Counted from the stretch's first letter, positions 24,084 to 37,039 are shown. The stretch: DNA of 64,000 nt from Trochalopteron elliotii (GCA_024734555.1 JANPWX010000076.1:5337504-5401503); one strand, 5' to 3'. Numbers and translations are program-made. Notes: a model not told the origin generated them from the letters alone.

Positions 24084-26034
24084 GTGAGTGACAGAAGTGG
24101 TCGTGCCACCTGCAGTGTGCCAGCTCCGGCTGCCCGCTAGACATGGGAACGGTTGCCGTGAGGTAGACGCCAGGGAGTATACCGGTACTAAAGAAGGCAG
24201 GAATGGAGGTGGCAATACTGTGGTAACCAGCCAGTTTTGGCTGCTTCTAAAATTCCTGCGAGATTGGGGATGAAACTGACATGATATTAAAGGACCAATT
24301 GGAAGGGGCAGTGACAGTGTATTTTGTATTTGGCTAGTACATGCCTTTTGGACAGAAACACTGCCAGGAGTGAAGACATGATGAGTTGACAGCTTAGCAC
24401 ATTGTTCCAGTGTTTACTCTCACCCTCATGTCTAAAAATGCGTTCTCATTTCTAACCGAGGCTGGTAGGCTTCAGTTCACACTCAGGGATTTCTGCCTTC
24501 TCCTTAAAGACACCTCTGGGGTATCTGGTGACCACTCCTATCATCAAGTTATGTCAGTCCTCTTGGTAAACCAAACAGGTTGAGCTTCTTCAGCCTTTTG
24601 CCATAAATTTCCTTTCACATTCCCTCACTCAAAGTTGTACTTTTTTTGTCTGCTGTGCCTTGAACGTTTTAGAATCTGTTTCAAGCACAGGTACCAACAT
24701 TTTAACTGGATGGCAGGGTCATCAGTATAGAGGGGATTTCATCTATATATTCTTGTTTCCCTATCCACTCTCTATAAACTGAAAGATCATTTTTAAGTCA
24801 AGTTGCCACAGTGTCATGCTTAGATGCACTCATGTCACTCTTGCACAGGTGACGTAACCCTCCTTCAGGTCCATTGGAAGCATGTTAGCTGCACACACTG
24901 ACACCAAACACAAGAAATTACTGGGAATGCCCTGGTTTGTCAGACCTTGTTTCAGGCAAGTATATTTGCAGTAGCAGCTCACCTAGATACAGTCACAGCT
25001 GCGTGGCTGAGCCATGAGCCTGCGATACAGCTCAGTTTGCCCCTGCTGCCCATGCCCCTGCTGCCTCCCACCATCACCTGCCTTGGCCAAGACATTTCTC
25101 CTCTTCCTGTGCTTTCCATGGAAATCAACGAAGCCCCTTCAGCCTCTCCAATACTCCTTAGTCACCATCATGCCAGCTGCTTCCCCCCTCAGGATGCAGC
25201 TACTCCCACTCAGTCCAAGATCAAAGCTGGTAGCCCAAGCCAAGACATCCCCTCCACCCCCAATCCTGTAGGTTTTCAAGATCTGTAACTTTTTTGATAT
25301 GTAATATGCATGTAGCATACAGGAAAGTTCAGTCTCATTTTTGCCCATGAACATCATTTTAATGAAGAATAAAAAGTCCCCATCAAGCAGGTACAAGAAA
25401 GGTTATAAGAGGGCAAGCAGTAAGACTAGATGCTAGGGCTGCAGTTGCAGGAGCAGTCTTTTATAGCACTCATGCTTATGTGTCACATTTTTTGAGAGCT
25501 CCCTCTTCTTTGACCTCATTTGGGGAAAGGATTTCTTTCCTGCTTCCACAGTATCTCCTCCCATGTTGTTGGCATAGTTTGAAGGAACTGACTTAAGAAA
25601 TTCTGACATCTGGAAGACATTTTCTTTACTACCTGCTGACCAGCTACTTCCATTGGTCAACATGTACTGCCCAGTATAGACCAGCTCTGCTTCCTCTCCC
25701 CTGCTACAGCTTTTGTCAATGTTCCCTCACTGGGATTGTGTTTATATTATGGACAGTGGAGCCTCAAAAGCATGCTTTGCACGTGCACCAAAAATCGGGA
25801 AGATTTTGATGACATTCAGTTTGCATGGCAGTTAATCCCACAAACTAAAGACCTTCCTGCAAGAAAGCTCAATTTCTTGTGCAAATAACTGCACCTTATT
25901 ATAGAAAGCTCAGTTTTACCTGAACAGCAAGGCTGTCAGCCAAGTCTCAAAGCTGTTGACTAAATCTCACAGCAAAATTTTAGGTGGCTTTTTAAAAGAT
26001 CTGAATCTCAGAGCACTGATAAGAACTGGGAGAC
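24084..26034. other. Upstream intergenic region
   Basis: No gene is recognised. Apart from the worn CR1 fragment near 24.6 kb it is unremarkable unique sequence, with a Pro- and Ser-rich chance frame at 24947-25288. Confidence 0.5.
24555..24770 (-). mobile_element. Very degraded CR1 fragment (tentative)
   Basis: Read in reverse orientation it keeps the CR1 landmarks GGTTGAGCTTCTTCAGCCTT and, further on, CATCAGTATAGAGGGGATTT, in the usual order and spacing. Between them the match is poor, so this is an ancient copy, and the call rests on memory of the consensus. Confidence 0.4.
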
Positions 26035-26154
26035 AAATGAGCTGGTGGGAGAGCTCACCAAGCCACTTCCTATGATTTACCATCAGTCCTGGTTAACGGG
26101 GGAGGTCCCAGATGACTGGAGGTTAATCAATATGACTCCCAACTACAAGATGGG
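26035..26154 (+). mobile_element. CR1 ORF2 fragment, interrupted
   Basis: The plus strand matches the CR1 reverse-transcriptase part that codes LTGEVP-DWR-ANVTPIYK-G: it keeps TGGTTAACGGGGGAGGTCCC and GATGACTGGAGGTTAATCAA, then ACTACAAGATGGG. The match stops abruptly at 26154, where an LTR-like element begins, and I could not find the other half beyond it. Confidence 0.75.
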
Positions 26155-26522
26155 TGTCGTGGGGTGATTTTATGAGGAATATTCTATTCCCTTATCATCT
26201 ACTGTATGCCCAGAAATGGTTGCTGTAGCTTCAAGGTGGGGAGGGAGAGGGGGGAGCCTTGGGGCTCCTCTGAGGGCTTTTTAAAGCCTCACTCCTCAGG
26301 CATCCCTGGTGTTGTGGGACCGTGTCCTCTTTTTTTTCTGCTTAGCTAGCTTGGTTTTTGTTAGCTTAGTCAATAAGGGTTTTTTTACTTTTCCTGGCCT
26401 TGGAGAGGCTGCTGCAGCAATCCTTGGGTGACTTTTTTTCCGAAGTAAACTGTATGGTTTGGTTTTGGTCTGAGATCTGAGAGAACAACCAGCAGGAGAA
26501 GAATTGGCTGGGGGCTGCTCCA
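26155..26522 (+). mobile_element. Putative endogenous retrovirus LTR nested in CR1
   Basis: It starts TGTCGTGGGG exactly where the CR1 match breaks off. A TATA-like CTTTTTAAAG is at 26277-26286, and a worn poly(A) signal (AATAAG) is at 26372-26377, about 90 bases later, which is the spacing of a retroviral U3-R. A CA at 26521-26522 followed by TCT and TGG could be the LTR end and primer-binding site. I see no target-site duplication and no second LTR. The sequence up to about 26760 may be internal leader. The family is not named with certainty. Confidence 0.5.
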
Positions 26523-26930
26523 TCTTGGCCCCACACCTCGGGAAATGCTGAGCCAGTGAGAGAAAGGACACCAAATCCACCTGCTTCACCTGCTGTGAAG
26601 AGGGGACCAACACCAGAGATTCACCAGGTTCCCATCTGTTTTGCTGGAGCTGCTGTGTGAACCTTTTGGGTTTTTTGGGTTTTTGTTTCCTTGAGACAGG
26701 AGCTGACACCATTTTTTTTTCTCCCCACCAGGTTGCCAGCGATTGGGTTTTTTTCTTTTTTCTTTCCCAGGAATTTTGGGGGTTTTGTTCCAGTGATGAA
26801 GGGGATCTGCCCTTTGCCAGGTGTATGTATTTTTCCTGTGAAAAAAGTCTTCTTTCAGGGTTGTGGCTTATTGCTGGTTCTGGTTGTGAACTAGAGGCAG
26901 TCAGGATTCATGAAGGGGCTCTAGCACATT
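26523..26930 (+). mobile_element. Possible internal leader of the same retroelement
   Basis: This continues from the LTR-like element without a visible boundary and has several T/G-rich runs (GGGTTTTTTGGGTTTTTG near 26667). A minus-strand frame of 138 codons, rich in Lys and Arg, crosses both parts; I take it as a chance frame. The end of the element is not defined. Confidence 0.3.
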
Positions 26931-27514
26931 AAATAGCTTTGTAGTGTAGTATTTGAGAGCTTGAACAAATTGCCACAAAATATAACTTAATTAGAAAAAA
27001 ATAAATTCCATTAACCTCACAGTCATAACTGGTAGTCATTTTTGCAAAGGTAGTGAATTTGAGTTCACTGAAATATTCCTGTACAATGGAAGATGACTAA
27101 GTGCTAAAGCCAGGAGGACCTGTTTCAATCAAGTAGTTTGACTGTCACATAACACAGGTGAAAAACAACAGAAGACCTAGGGGACTGCAAATCACTGTAC
27201 ATTAAAAACAGACTTTCATAACGCTTATAAAAAATAAGCACTTGACTTCTGATTATATAAATTTATATACATCTTAAACAGCATAGATTAGTCAAAGCCG
27301 CATTTTTTTTCTTTGATGAGGGCATGGTTTTATGAGGACTTCAAAGTGGAAACCACATTGCTTTCTCAAAGCTAATGCTGTGTGTATATCTTGTGACAAC
27401 TGTTAAAAAATTATTTTAAATGAGGTAATACTTTATCATTATCTTGGGAGGATGCTTTGAATAGGATACCAGAGAGGTCAATTAACAACTGTGGTGAGAC
27501 TTACCAACCTAATA

Positions 27515-27720
27515 TTAAGGTGATATAAAGCTGGGAGGGATTATGCATCCATAGAGGATATAGCAGACTACAAAAATGCTTTGATAAATGACAGAGGAGG
27601 GTAAAATAAATAACATTGGTGAAATGAAATTTAGTCGAGCTAAAGTAAAATGATTCATAGTGGATATTTAAACATACAAAGGTAGATTTAGGAAATGCAG
27701 AAAGGCATTGATATGACAGA
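27515..27720 (+). mobile_element. Possible ancient CR1-like ORF2 relic
   Basis: Short matches in the expected order to CR1 ORF2: GATATAAAGCTGGGAGGGAT (CR1 GACACCAAGCTGGGAGGGAG) and, about 100 bases on, GAAATTTAGTCGAGCTAAAG (CR1 codes FN-AKC here). The divergence is high, so this is only a suggestion. Confidence 0.35.
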
Positions 27721-30700
27721 AATGTCTGGGAGCTACAGTATTACTTACATACATTCAGACAAGAGTTCAAATATATTTGGACAACAACATATATTTGGGT
27801 AAGTGTTCAAAGTCATACAGGTATGGCAATGTTTTGTATGCAGTAGCTGTGGCTGGTATTTTAAGGGGGTTTGTTACCTCATTTGCTTATTTTTTGACTA
27901 TGGTGAATTTTAATTCTCTTCTTCAGTCTAGTAATGCCCCAGATTGCTAAATGCCAAGCTTGATCCAGTAGCTGTAGAAGGTGAATCTAATTTATAAAGT
28001 TCTCCATAGTTTCCCTCTAGTGAGTGTCACTGGAAATGATTAACTAACTGTAAACTCAGAAGTCAGGTTGCATGTTTGCCTAAATTTGTTTCTATTGAAA
28101 TCTGAAATTAATTTAGAGAGAAGAAAAGACTTCACATAAATCATGCTAGACATGACAGATCAGTGCATTAAGCTCAGTAAAGCCAGTGGAAGTACTCTCA
28201 TTTTTGCTGGGTTATGACTACCAACCTGAAGACCTTAACTAAAGCCCCATTTATTGAAGTGTCTTGCACTACAAGTCTGTAAAAGGTCACTTCAGAACAA
28301 ATTAATAGAAGAGCATTTTACTTTAAGATGATCTGTCTAGGTGTTCAGAGAGGCAGTCTCAGTGTAGTCCTTAAGCCTCTAAGATTCTGCTTGTTGTCTT
28401 CCAAACAGAGTGTAAGGCTGCAGCCAGTTTCTTGAGAGGAAACCGATCCAGTTCTAGGATGCAATATGGTCTAAATGAGTTGCTGTGCAGGAAACCCTTG
28501 ATTTATAGCTGGAATCCTACATCACCCTTGTGATGGACTGGAACCAGCTACCCAGGTTGGCACTACCAGCTCCTCTGTAGTGGGCTTGTCTACAGTGCAT
28601 CAACAGGTCACTGATAAGAAATGACATTCACTTGCCAGAAGTTCACACAGGATTAGGTGATGCCATTAAGTTTTGCTGAAGGGCTCCTGGACTGCATCAT
28701 GCAAGCTAGTAATTTTGGCAGTGGAACTCAGTAAGATTGTTCTCCCTGAAAGACAAACTCAGAGAGTGATACAGAAGCCCAAAAACAGGCATTCAAGTGC
28801 CTTTTGAAATCCCTTAGTGTATCCATCTTCTGCTGCAGAAGGACGCTGATGCTCCATAGGTCAGGAGGTCCCGTGGTGTAGCTGCCAGCCCCATTAAGAT
28901 ATTTTGGCTACTCTAGGTCATCTCCAAGGAAATGATGCACCTACTATGTGTATGCTTATCATGTATAGGCATAGGCCAGCTACATCTGTATGTGACTGGT
29001 TGGTTGGGTGAATCACTTTGAAAGCTGCTGGTATTGACCAGAGCTCCATTTATCTAATGGACTATTACACCCCTTGTTATTTTTTGGCATACATCTCTGT
29101 GTAAACAACTAAATTTAGGCGTTTCTTTACAAACTTGATCCTGCCCGTAATGTCCCTGAGCATCCATATTTCTGTTGGGAAGGTGTGCTACAGACTTCCT
29201 CTGACAACTGCTGTGTAAGTGGACATTTCTGACCTGACTGCATACAGTATTTCCTGTCTTGAACTCCTAGAATTGCTAAATGAGGGACCTGTGCCAGATG
29301 TAGGACATGACTTACTGTACTCAGAGTAGGCACAACCCCCCCCAAACCTGTGTGATTTTCTCCTCTGGGTCGTTAAACAGAAGATATTGACATCCTTCTG
29401 AAGCTTGAGAAGGCTTCTCGTTTAGGGAATTTATGTCCTGAGGTGTCTAACCTGTAGAGGGTAAGCCTGAGCTAATCACAGAATACTCCTTGTGTGCTCC
29501 AATAGGGAAAAATAGGAACCTCCAGAGGATAATCCCTATCATCCTGAAGCAGGCATTTAAAATATGTAAGCTAAATCACAATATTATTTGTTTCTACTGA
29601 TTATAAAGGAAGCCAAGATCTAGTCAAACTCAGTTTTAGACATCAGACTTCCAAGCTGTAAAAACTACATGACATGACCCAGTCCCACACTCTTGAGGTT
29701 TTCTGAAAATACTGACTTTTGAGTACCTAGCTCCAATAGGAACAGAGAGAGCATCCAGCCGAGTTGGTGGTGAGCATCCCTTTCCCTGGCATGAAGAATA
29801 TCTGTAATCAGGTTATATCATGCATCACACTTCCAGTGAGAGACTGAGAGCACTCTTGTTTCAGAGTGTCTGTTGCTAGGTATGCAGAACTCAAGAGTAC
29901 AAATCTCTTTAGGAAGAGATAGAGCTTTAACCTTCCTGTCACATCCTACTGAACTTCATATGCATAAGATCAAAACAATAAGGAGATGAACAAGAAAACT
30001 GCCTCCTCCTTGGTCTGCGAATGAATAGCCAGCCTTTGGCTCTCTGATGAACAGAGAAGTATGAAAGACTATAAGATCACAGCACCACACTACCCTAGTA
30101 TGTCATTTGCTGTGCTTTATTTCCTCACCTAAACACAGCAGAAGTTGTGCACAGCCCCTTCTCCATCCATAATGAATAGTAAATAATGAATCCCATTCTC
30201 CTCTACTTGGGTTAAAGGGCCTCACTTTAAGGTGACATAAAGTCAGAGCATGCCCTCGGAGTGCAGCCAAGCAGTACCAACACAGAGCCATCACAAGTTT
30301 GACCCACCTCTGTCAGCTGGAAGTGAAGAATGCACACAGTAACACTTCTGTTTGACTGGACTAGGAGCTCATGCTCTCCCTGGAAAAGATATTGCCAATA
30401 AACCAGTATTTGAAGACCAGAGACTCTGCTCATTCTTTCTTAGCTGAGTTTTTATATGACTGTGAATTTATGTAGTCGTGATGGTGCAGCATAGCTATTT
30501 CAAAGATCTAACTGATGTCAAGATTGATGTGATTCATGGGAGTCATAGGATCCCTACCAGTGAAAAAAGGTCCAGATTAAATGATATGCATTTGTGCAGT
30601 TCTGTAGTTTGCTTCTTGGCAGATGATTGTGGACTTCATACACCTCATCAAGGATAATCTGAAAGTGCCTAAAGTCATTGATCTTCGACAAATTCCCCAG

Positions 30701-33700
30701 CAATTAGTTCCAGCCAGAGGCTGACACAAGACCAAATTACACAAGTGGGACAACTGCCGGCAGTGACTCTGCTGCCACCTGCTCTTCATCCTTTTTCATG
30801 TCATGCTTTCTACATCATCTGTAGAAAACCTATATAAATACATAAACTAGGGAAGAAGTTCATCAGGGAAGCCATTTTTAATTAGGTCTCTGATGGTCCA
30901 CAGGGTTTTTAGTTTGTGATTAAGGCGAAGATGCATAGACTGAGATACAAAGGCAAGCCAACACACACAACCAGAAACAGAAACTACCAACAACACTGGC
31001 TTTCATGTACTTATTGCAGGCCCAGTGATTTTTATAACCATTTGGGTTAGTTCACTTAGCTAAACTATTCTGCACAACAGAATAGTTTATTCCTTTAAAA
31101 CACAGGTCCACATCAGCCCTGCCTGTTAGTCTTTGATGGCACCTCAAAACAACCCTTCTCCATGCCTGCCAATCTCTTTGTGACTTCAAGGTGGCCAGGC
31201 TGGAGGGAGATGATGGCAGAGTTGAGGAATTCAACTGCTTTGGAGTGAAGCAAGACATGGCCCACAGTCTGTGATTTGAGATGGGACTGAAGCACGTTGT
31301 ACTTTACACAATGTGATCCTCATAGGAAACCCTGTCAGCAGTTGGTGCACACATATTCTGGAATGAAGGGTGTGATTTTTCCCCCCCCTACCTATCTTGT
31401 TGCCCCTTTAATATTCCCTATCAGAGATTTCCTTAGATCACCACAGAACAGCTTCATCATTGTGTTCCTCTCTTCTGAAGAAAACATGTTAGCAGAGCCT
31501 GCAAAAGTCTTTCCCTGTTTATCTCTGTGGTGCCATCAGTACATGCAGTGTACTTGCCATCCCAACAGAGCATGCAAGATGGTAAGTTGAAAGAGATTAA
31601 ATTCTGCTTCTGCAGGAGAACTAAGAAGGGATAGGGATGATTTTTTCCTGATTCACAAATCTGAGTTATGTGCTAAGAAATAACATAACAAATGTCCACT
31701 TCAGGAATCTGATGCAGTGAACAAAATTATCTGAGTACAGTGAGCATGCACACTATTGCAGAATTAGCCCATTACATTTTGTAACATGCCCTATATTACA
31801 GCGTGAAGCCACCTGGCAGCTGGAATACAAGCAGCCTTTGACAGGCTCAGGAAAGACATTGCCACACTTCCACACTGTTGTTTGACCAGGATGAATGAAC
31901 CATCCAAACAGGCTCACTTCTGTCCTGAATGAAAAGATGAGTAAATAAGCACAGCAACGTCCTTTTGCATGTGGCAAAGTGGGTCAGCAAAATATTGTTG
32001 GTAATGTGCTAAAATACAGTGAATGCTTTGTACTTTTTGATTTACTGCTCTGTATGAACTCTGTATGCTTCCTTACATCATAATTAGGGGGTTGCTTGCA
32101 GTTGTGTTTTGGAGGAGTCAGTTTTTCCAAAGAAGAAAACCACCTAGGTGAGCTGGGAATTCTAAGATTTGTGGAGGAACAAAGGAGTACAAATTACATG
32201 TTGATCAATAGCATTGTTAAAAAATACTAAAAGCAAAACTAAAAAAGCCCATATTGTCACCATTATTACAGATGAAATCAGAACAGTGGATAAAGCTGTT
32301 AAGATGCTTCATCAAACATTACATTTGTTACATTAGAGGTCATTACAAAGCAAAACACAAACCAGGACATGTGAGCAAAAGAGCACAGCCAAATTGAGAC
32401 TCAGCAGGAAGAGCTGAGGACAGACAATTAAAAAAAAAATAAAAAAATAAAAAAAAAAAAAATAAAAAAAAAAGGACTGATCCAGGCTAGGGACTGGAAG
32501 CAAGGAACAGTTTCCTTGCAGGGTAAATGCAGCTTGGTCAGGGGACAGGAGGATCCTTACCAAGAGGCTAAGAACAACTAAATTATAAATACTGTCACTA
32601 TTGCCATAACCAAAAAAAAAAAAAAAATCCCCACACTACAACAAATGTATGGCTAACAAGAAAAGGGATGAGTTTTCTTCTTGATATCAATATTGAAAAG
32701 GATGAAGCCCCATTGTTTTTTCTTAACACCATCAAAGGAATGTGATGTTTGTGGTGGTATTTTGTTGTGGCAGGAGGCTAGAAGTTACGAACAGGAGGTA
32801 CTGTTAACATTGTACGGAACACAGGAGAAAAAAAAAGCATGATGTACATTTGTGTTCATTGAATGAATTCTTCAAAGAAAACAAGATAAAAAAATAAAGA
32901 TTGCCAGTTACTTGCATGAGTAACAATATTGAGTGCTGTGGATGGGTTTTTGGTTCAAACTCTGACAGATGCAGTTCACTCTCATGAAGGTGCTTGCTGT
33001 TTCTAGAATGCAATGATCATCTCCCGGTTCTGCTTCAGATGAAAAAAATGATTCATTTCTGTATTACATTTCTATGAAATTTGTCACCCTCTAACACCAT
33101 TTGTAGCTGTCCTTAAGCAGGGAAATACTTGACAGGTCTGAGGGTGTGCCAGAGTGACAAAATAAAGCACCTATGGTAATGTAAACATCATGTTAGGGCT
33201 AAAAAGACAGAATAGGAACAGCCCTTTTCAGCACCCTGTGTTTGAGCAGACACAGTGGTGGGACGTGTATCTAACTGCTTTGCTGTGTTCTTTCATTTAC
33301 ATTACAAAGGCATGTTTTTGGCAGAAAGTCAGTGTAAGCAGCATTCATTATTCCTTTAAGGGGCTTGATAATTCAGTATGGTAATACGCTGCAGGCTGTC
33401 AATGCTGTCAACCATCCACCAAGAGATAAATTAAACTTTGTTCCAGCATCAGTATTTCTGAATGCAGCCCTGAGATTAAATGGGATTGGAGATTTGACCA
33501 TGGGGTGAGAACTAGAGACGGTCGATATGTTTGTGAGACATTTTGGGTGAGCCAAAACCCACCAGAAACTGAACAAAACACATGAAAGCACCCATCATTA
33601 GCTCAGGGGGTATGAAAATCACAGAAAATGAGGTGTGATTCAAGCTGACAGAAAAATAACCCAAAAACAACACAACCAAAACCACCAAAAACAGCAACAA

Positions 33701-34989
33701 AAAGAACCAAACACAAACCAACCCTCAAGCATATCTTTGAAGTCTGTTTCAAATATGGAAAGGAGAAGTGGGTTGCTCATGCAGCTTTGGATATGTCTAA
33801 ATGGTTACTCAGAGTACCCTTACAGTCGGGGGTGAAAAAGGGAAACTTTTAAGTAACCAAGCACTTAATCCTTAATTAGCCATTTAAACTAGGTCTGATG
33901 AAATGCCTCTTTCTTTGTCTATTTATAAAGGGAGCACAACTAACTTACCTGCATACAGACAGTAACACTGAAGATATCTAAAGTCACCCAAGAAGTGATT
34001 AATCCTCAGCACCTAGAAACATTTTAATTTACATAAACTTATTCAGCTTGGCCATCTGATGAATGACTGACAAATTGACTGCTTTAAAAGATTCTTGAAA
34101 AGCTGGTCCTGCCAGGAGGGAAGGTCCACACTGCAGTGGTGTCACATGGAAGTCCGAGCATAAATTTCAGCACCCAACTTTTCTGCAATCAGGTAGCTGC
34201 TGATCTCCACAGATTTGCTCTGTGGGGAATGAAGAAAGGAGGACACTGCTACAGAAAGAAATGCAGAACTGTAATCTGACATCACTGCTTTGAGGCTACA
34301 TCTATAGTGTTTTAGCCTGGATCAGAAGAGAGCAGAGCTTTTAAAGATAAATTCCCAATTCTTCCCCCTTCTGGGCTTTGGTTCATATTACTCATTCACA
34401 CAGTCTCAGGAAACATAAATTTTATTTGGTTTAGATCAAATAGACTGGAAGATGGAGATCAGGAGTGTACCCAATACACTCCAAAGGCAATGGACATTCA
34501 GTCCATGGGACCAGATTAGGACTATTCTGAAGAAAAAAAAAATCACTAAGTTTAGTAGTGTGGGTGTCAAATTCTCAGCACTGACTATTTTGTTCTTCAG
34601 GTCTGCCACTGGCTTGCACTACTTGCTAATGTATCCCAAAGTGAAGAGGATCCTGGAAGAGTCCATTGTTCCATTAACTACTGAAGGAGTTTAGAAAGAT
34701 GAGATAGCTGAATTAGTGTACTCAAAAGTGAATGAAACAAATAACCACCAAATGGATGGCGGACTAGTTTTCCAAAATCCAGTATTTTAACGAAGGAAAT
34801 ATCCATTAAACAAAGGCAGAAACAAGTATGGCACAAGGCATGAGGAAGTAAATTACCTGAGGATGTAAAATACCTGTTGATTACCTCTATCTATCAGATA
34901 TGATCAGTAAATTCAAAATACAAATTGGGCTTTTGTTTACAACAATACTTCAGGGCTTCATCCAAGCATAAACTGTAGTAAACTAACCC
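27721..34989. other. Intergenic, no gene recognised
   Basis: I see no exon, LTR or LINE that I can name. Simple sequence is present: an A-rich (AAAAAAT)-like run at 32428-32474, a poly-A at 32612-32627 and an A/C-only run at 33655-33722. Open frames are all under about 100 codons. Confidence 0.5.
32428..32474 (+). repeat. A-rich low-complexity run
   Basis: Poly-A tracts broken by single T bases. There is no recognisable retroposon directly upstream. Confidence 0.95.
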
Positions 34990-34999
34990 TGATTTTATA

Positions 35000-35933
35000 C
35001 CTACCAGTTAACTTTTAATGGCTACAAAAGAACAGGACAAACTGCAAAACAAAGGACCACTGACATTTCTAGCACTACCAACCCAGCTACCCTATCCACA
35101 CACTGCAGGTTGTACCTGCTCCAGATGGAGCCTTATCTATAAGCTACAGTCTCTTCAGGGCTATACCTACTGTGGCATAGACTTATCCATGGTCACAGTC
35201 CTTCAGAAGAAACCTTCTCCAACACAGCCTTACCCATGGCTGCAGTCCTCTAGGTGTGTAACTGCTCTGTTGTGGGCTTATCCATGGGCACATGCTTTCA
35301 GGTGTTCCAGCATGACCTCTTGCACTGCTACTGATGCTTCAAGGTGTACCTGCTGTGGCCACCCAGGGATTAACAGCCTCAGGGCAGACCTGTATCACAG
35401 CCCCTACCATCTGGCTGCCCATAAGAAAAAACAAACTCAGATTCACAGCCCACGTCTGGTTGAGTAGGGATGTTTGAGGAACTGAGTGGTCATTACAATA
35501 AGGCTGGAAATATCTACCACGTAGAAGAGAGACGTGCTTCACTCTCCCCAAAAAGTGGCTGAGGAGAGCAAGAACTGCTGCTGGTTCATAACAGGGTTCT
35601 CCAGAGACTGGCAGGCAGTGATGCAAGGGCAAATACCAGTCTTGGCCTCGGGACCGTGCTTTTATTGTAGGTTTCCCAGGCAAGGCAAAACAAAGTGGCA
35701 AACAACACAGAAAGCAACAGAAGCAGAAAGGAGCCGTTGACTTGCCCTTAAATTCAGTATACAGCAAGAAAGGGACAAAGTAATGGAGCAGGTAAGGGAG
35801 CAAATATGCCATCGTTTGAGCTAGGAAGAGCAAGTACTAGCCTGCCAAGTAAGCTGTAAGCTCAGTCTAGCACACTCTGATCAAATCTGTCATCTTAAAC
35901 CCCTCAAGCTCCACATCAGGTGCCAAAAAAGAC
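35000..35933 (-). mobile_element. ERVL internal 5' region fragment
   Basis: Directly after the LTR on the minus strand comes an 8-base spacer and a primer-binding-site-like TGGCACCTGATGTGGAGC (35908-35925), close to the TGGCGCCCAACGTGGGGC I recall for avian ERVL-type elements. Then comes a 164-codon open frame (35339-35833) with a hydrophobic N-terminal stretch, whose function I cannot name. From about 35340 down to 35090 are degenerate repeats. No gag, pol or env domain is seen and there is no second LTR, so the element is truncated and not functional. Confidence 0.65.
35090..35345 (-). repeat. Degenerate tandem repeat (about 55-60 bp) in the ERVL fragment
   Basis: Several imperfect units follow one another, each with TTATCCATGG or TTACCCATGG, then CAG-CCTTCAGG and a TACCTGCT or TAACTGCT stretch. 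The pattern recalls repeats found in avian ERVL elements. The units are too diverged to count exactly. Confidence 0.6.
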
Positions 35934-36467
35934 TGTGGTGGGCTGACCCTGGCCAGCAGCCAAGCACCCACATAGCTGCTTGCTCACTCTGCCACTGCAG
36001 AAAGGAAGAGGGAGAAAACAGGAAGAACAAAACTGAGACAACTCATGGGCTGAGATAAAGATTATTTAAAAGGCAAAGAAAAAAAACCAAAAAAACCCAC
36101 ATCAACGAAAGGAAGTTAGGCTGTCATAACTTACCATAGGTAGATTGATGCCCAGCCAGTCTCTGAACACTGGCCACCTACAAAGTCACGCCCTGGCCTT
36201 TCTTCTTCCTCTACCCCACTCTTTATTACTAAGCAAGATGTCATATGGTGTGGAACATCCCTTTGGCCAATTTGTGTCAGCTGTCCTGGCTGTGTCCCCA
36301 CTCCTCACTGGTGGACAGAATGGGAAAAAGAAAATCTTCAGGCTGGGCAAGCACTGCTAATCAATGACCCACTCAAGTATCACTGACACAATCTTAGCCA
36401 CAAATCTGAAACACGGTGCCATGTGAAGTGCTAAGAATTAGGTTAACTCCATCCAGCTACTGCTCCA
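35934..36467 (-). mobile_element. ERVL-type LTR
   Basis: About 530 bp bounded by TG and CA. It matches the well-known avian ERVL LTR: on the plus strand it reads TGTGGTGGGCTGACCCTGGC, then GGGCTGAGATAAAGATTATT, GATGTCATATGGTGTGGAAC, CAGCTGTCCTGGCTGTGTCC and GGTTAACTCCATCCAG. The promoter/poly(A) layout in this family shows that the sense strand is the minus strand. I see no target-site duplication at the outer end. Confidence 0.88.
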
Positions 36468-36654
36468 AGTGATCATTACAAGAATTGCTTTACATGACAT
36501 CTATGAGTGCCTTCATTGCTTCACCATCTTTAAGGTCTTTCTCATGCAATCTATTTGCATGCTTTTGGGAGCACAAAACTCTTTATCCTTCCTGTTAACA
36601 AATAGACACTTATTCTCAGTAGGAAAAAAATCATATTTAGCATACCAAGTTCTT

Positions 36655-36842
36655 TTAGCATCTTTGTTCAGGCACTGAAACAGGCTGGCCAAGGAAGTGG
36701 CTGAGTCACCATCCCTCGAGGTGTTTAAAAGATGTGGCATTGAGGGATGTGGTTTAGTGGTGGACTTGGCAGTGCTGGGTTAATGGTTGGATTCAATAAT
36801 CTAAGAGGTCTTTTCCAACTGAAATTATTCTAATAATTCTAA
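36655..36842 (+). mobile_element. CR1 LINE 3' tail
   Basis: Typical CR1 end: CTGGCCAAGGAAGTGGCTGA, GTCACCATCCCTCGAGGTGT, GTGGTTTAGTGGTGGACTTG, GGTTAATGGTTGGATTCAAT, and the terminal AAATTATTCTAATAATTCTA, a worn copy of the CR1 end repeat. It is 5'-truncated and lies about 190 bp beyond the ERVL LTR. Confidence 0.93.
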
Positions 36843-36976
36843 TTTTTAAAAACTGTTTTGGCATGTTTCCATAGTTACATTGGTGTGGTTTTTTTTTTTC
36901 AGATAAGTAAACTCTTTCAATCCTTCATAGTTTAATCCAAGTATGTGTTAAAATTGAGTTTCCCCTAATAGGCTAC

Positions 36977-37039
36977 TCTCTAGCAAATTCTAGCAAATTA
37001 AATTAAATTCTAGCAAATTCAAGTTAAATTCTAGCAAAT
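36977..37039 (+). repeat. Short tandem TTCTAGCAAAT repeat
   Basis: Four copies of TCTAGCAAAT, separated by AAATTAAA-type spacers of different length. Confidence 0.85.

Noticed and set aside
26296..26712. A Lys/Arg-rich 138-codon minus-strand frame
   Set aside because: It lies across the putative LTR and its leader, opposite to their sense strand. Lys runs come from T-rich stretches.
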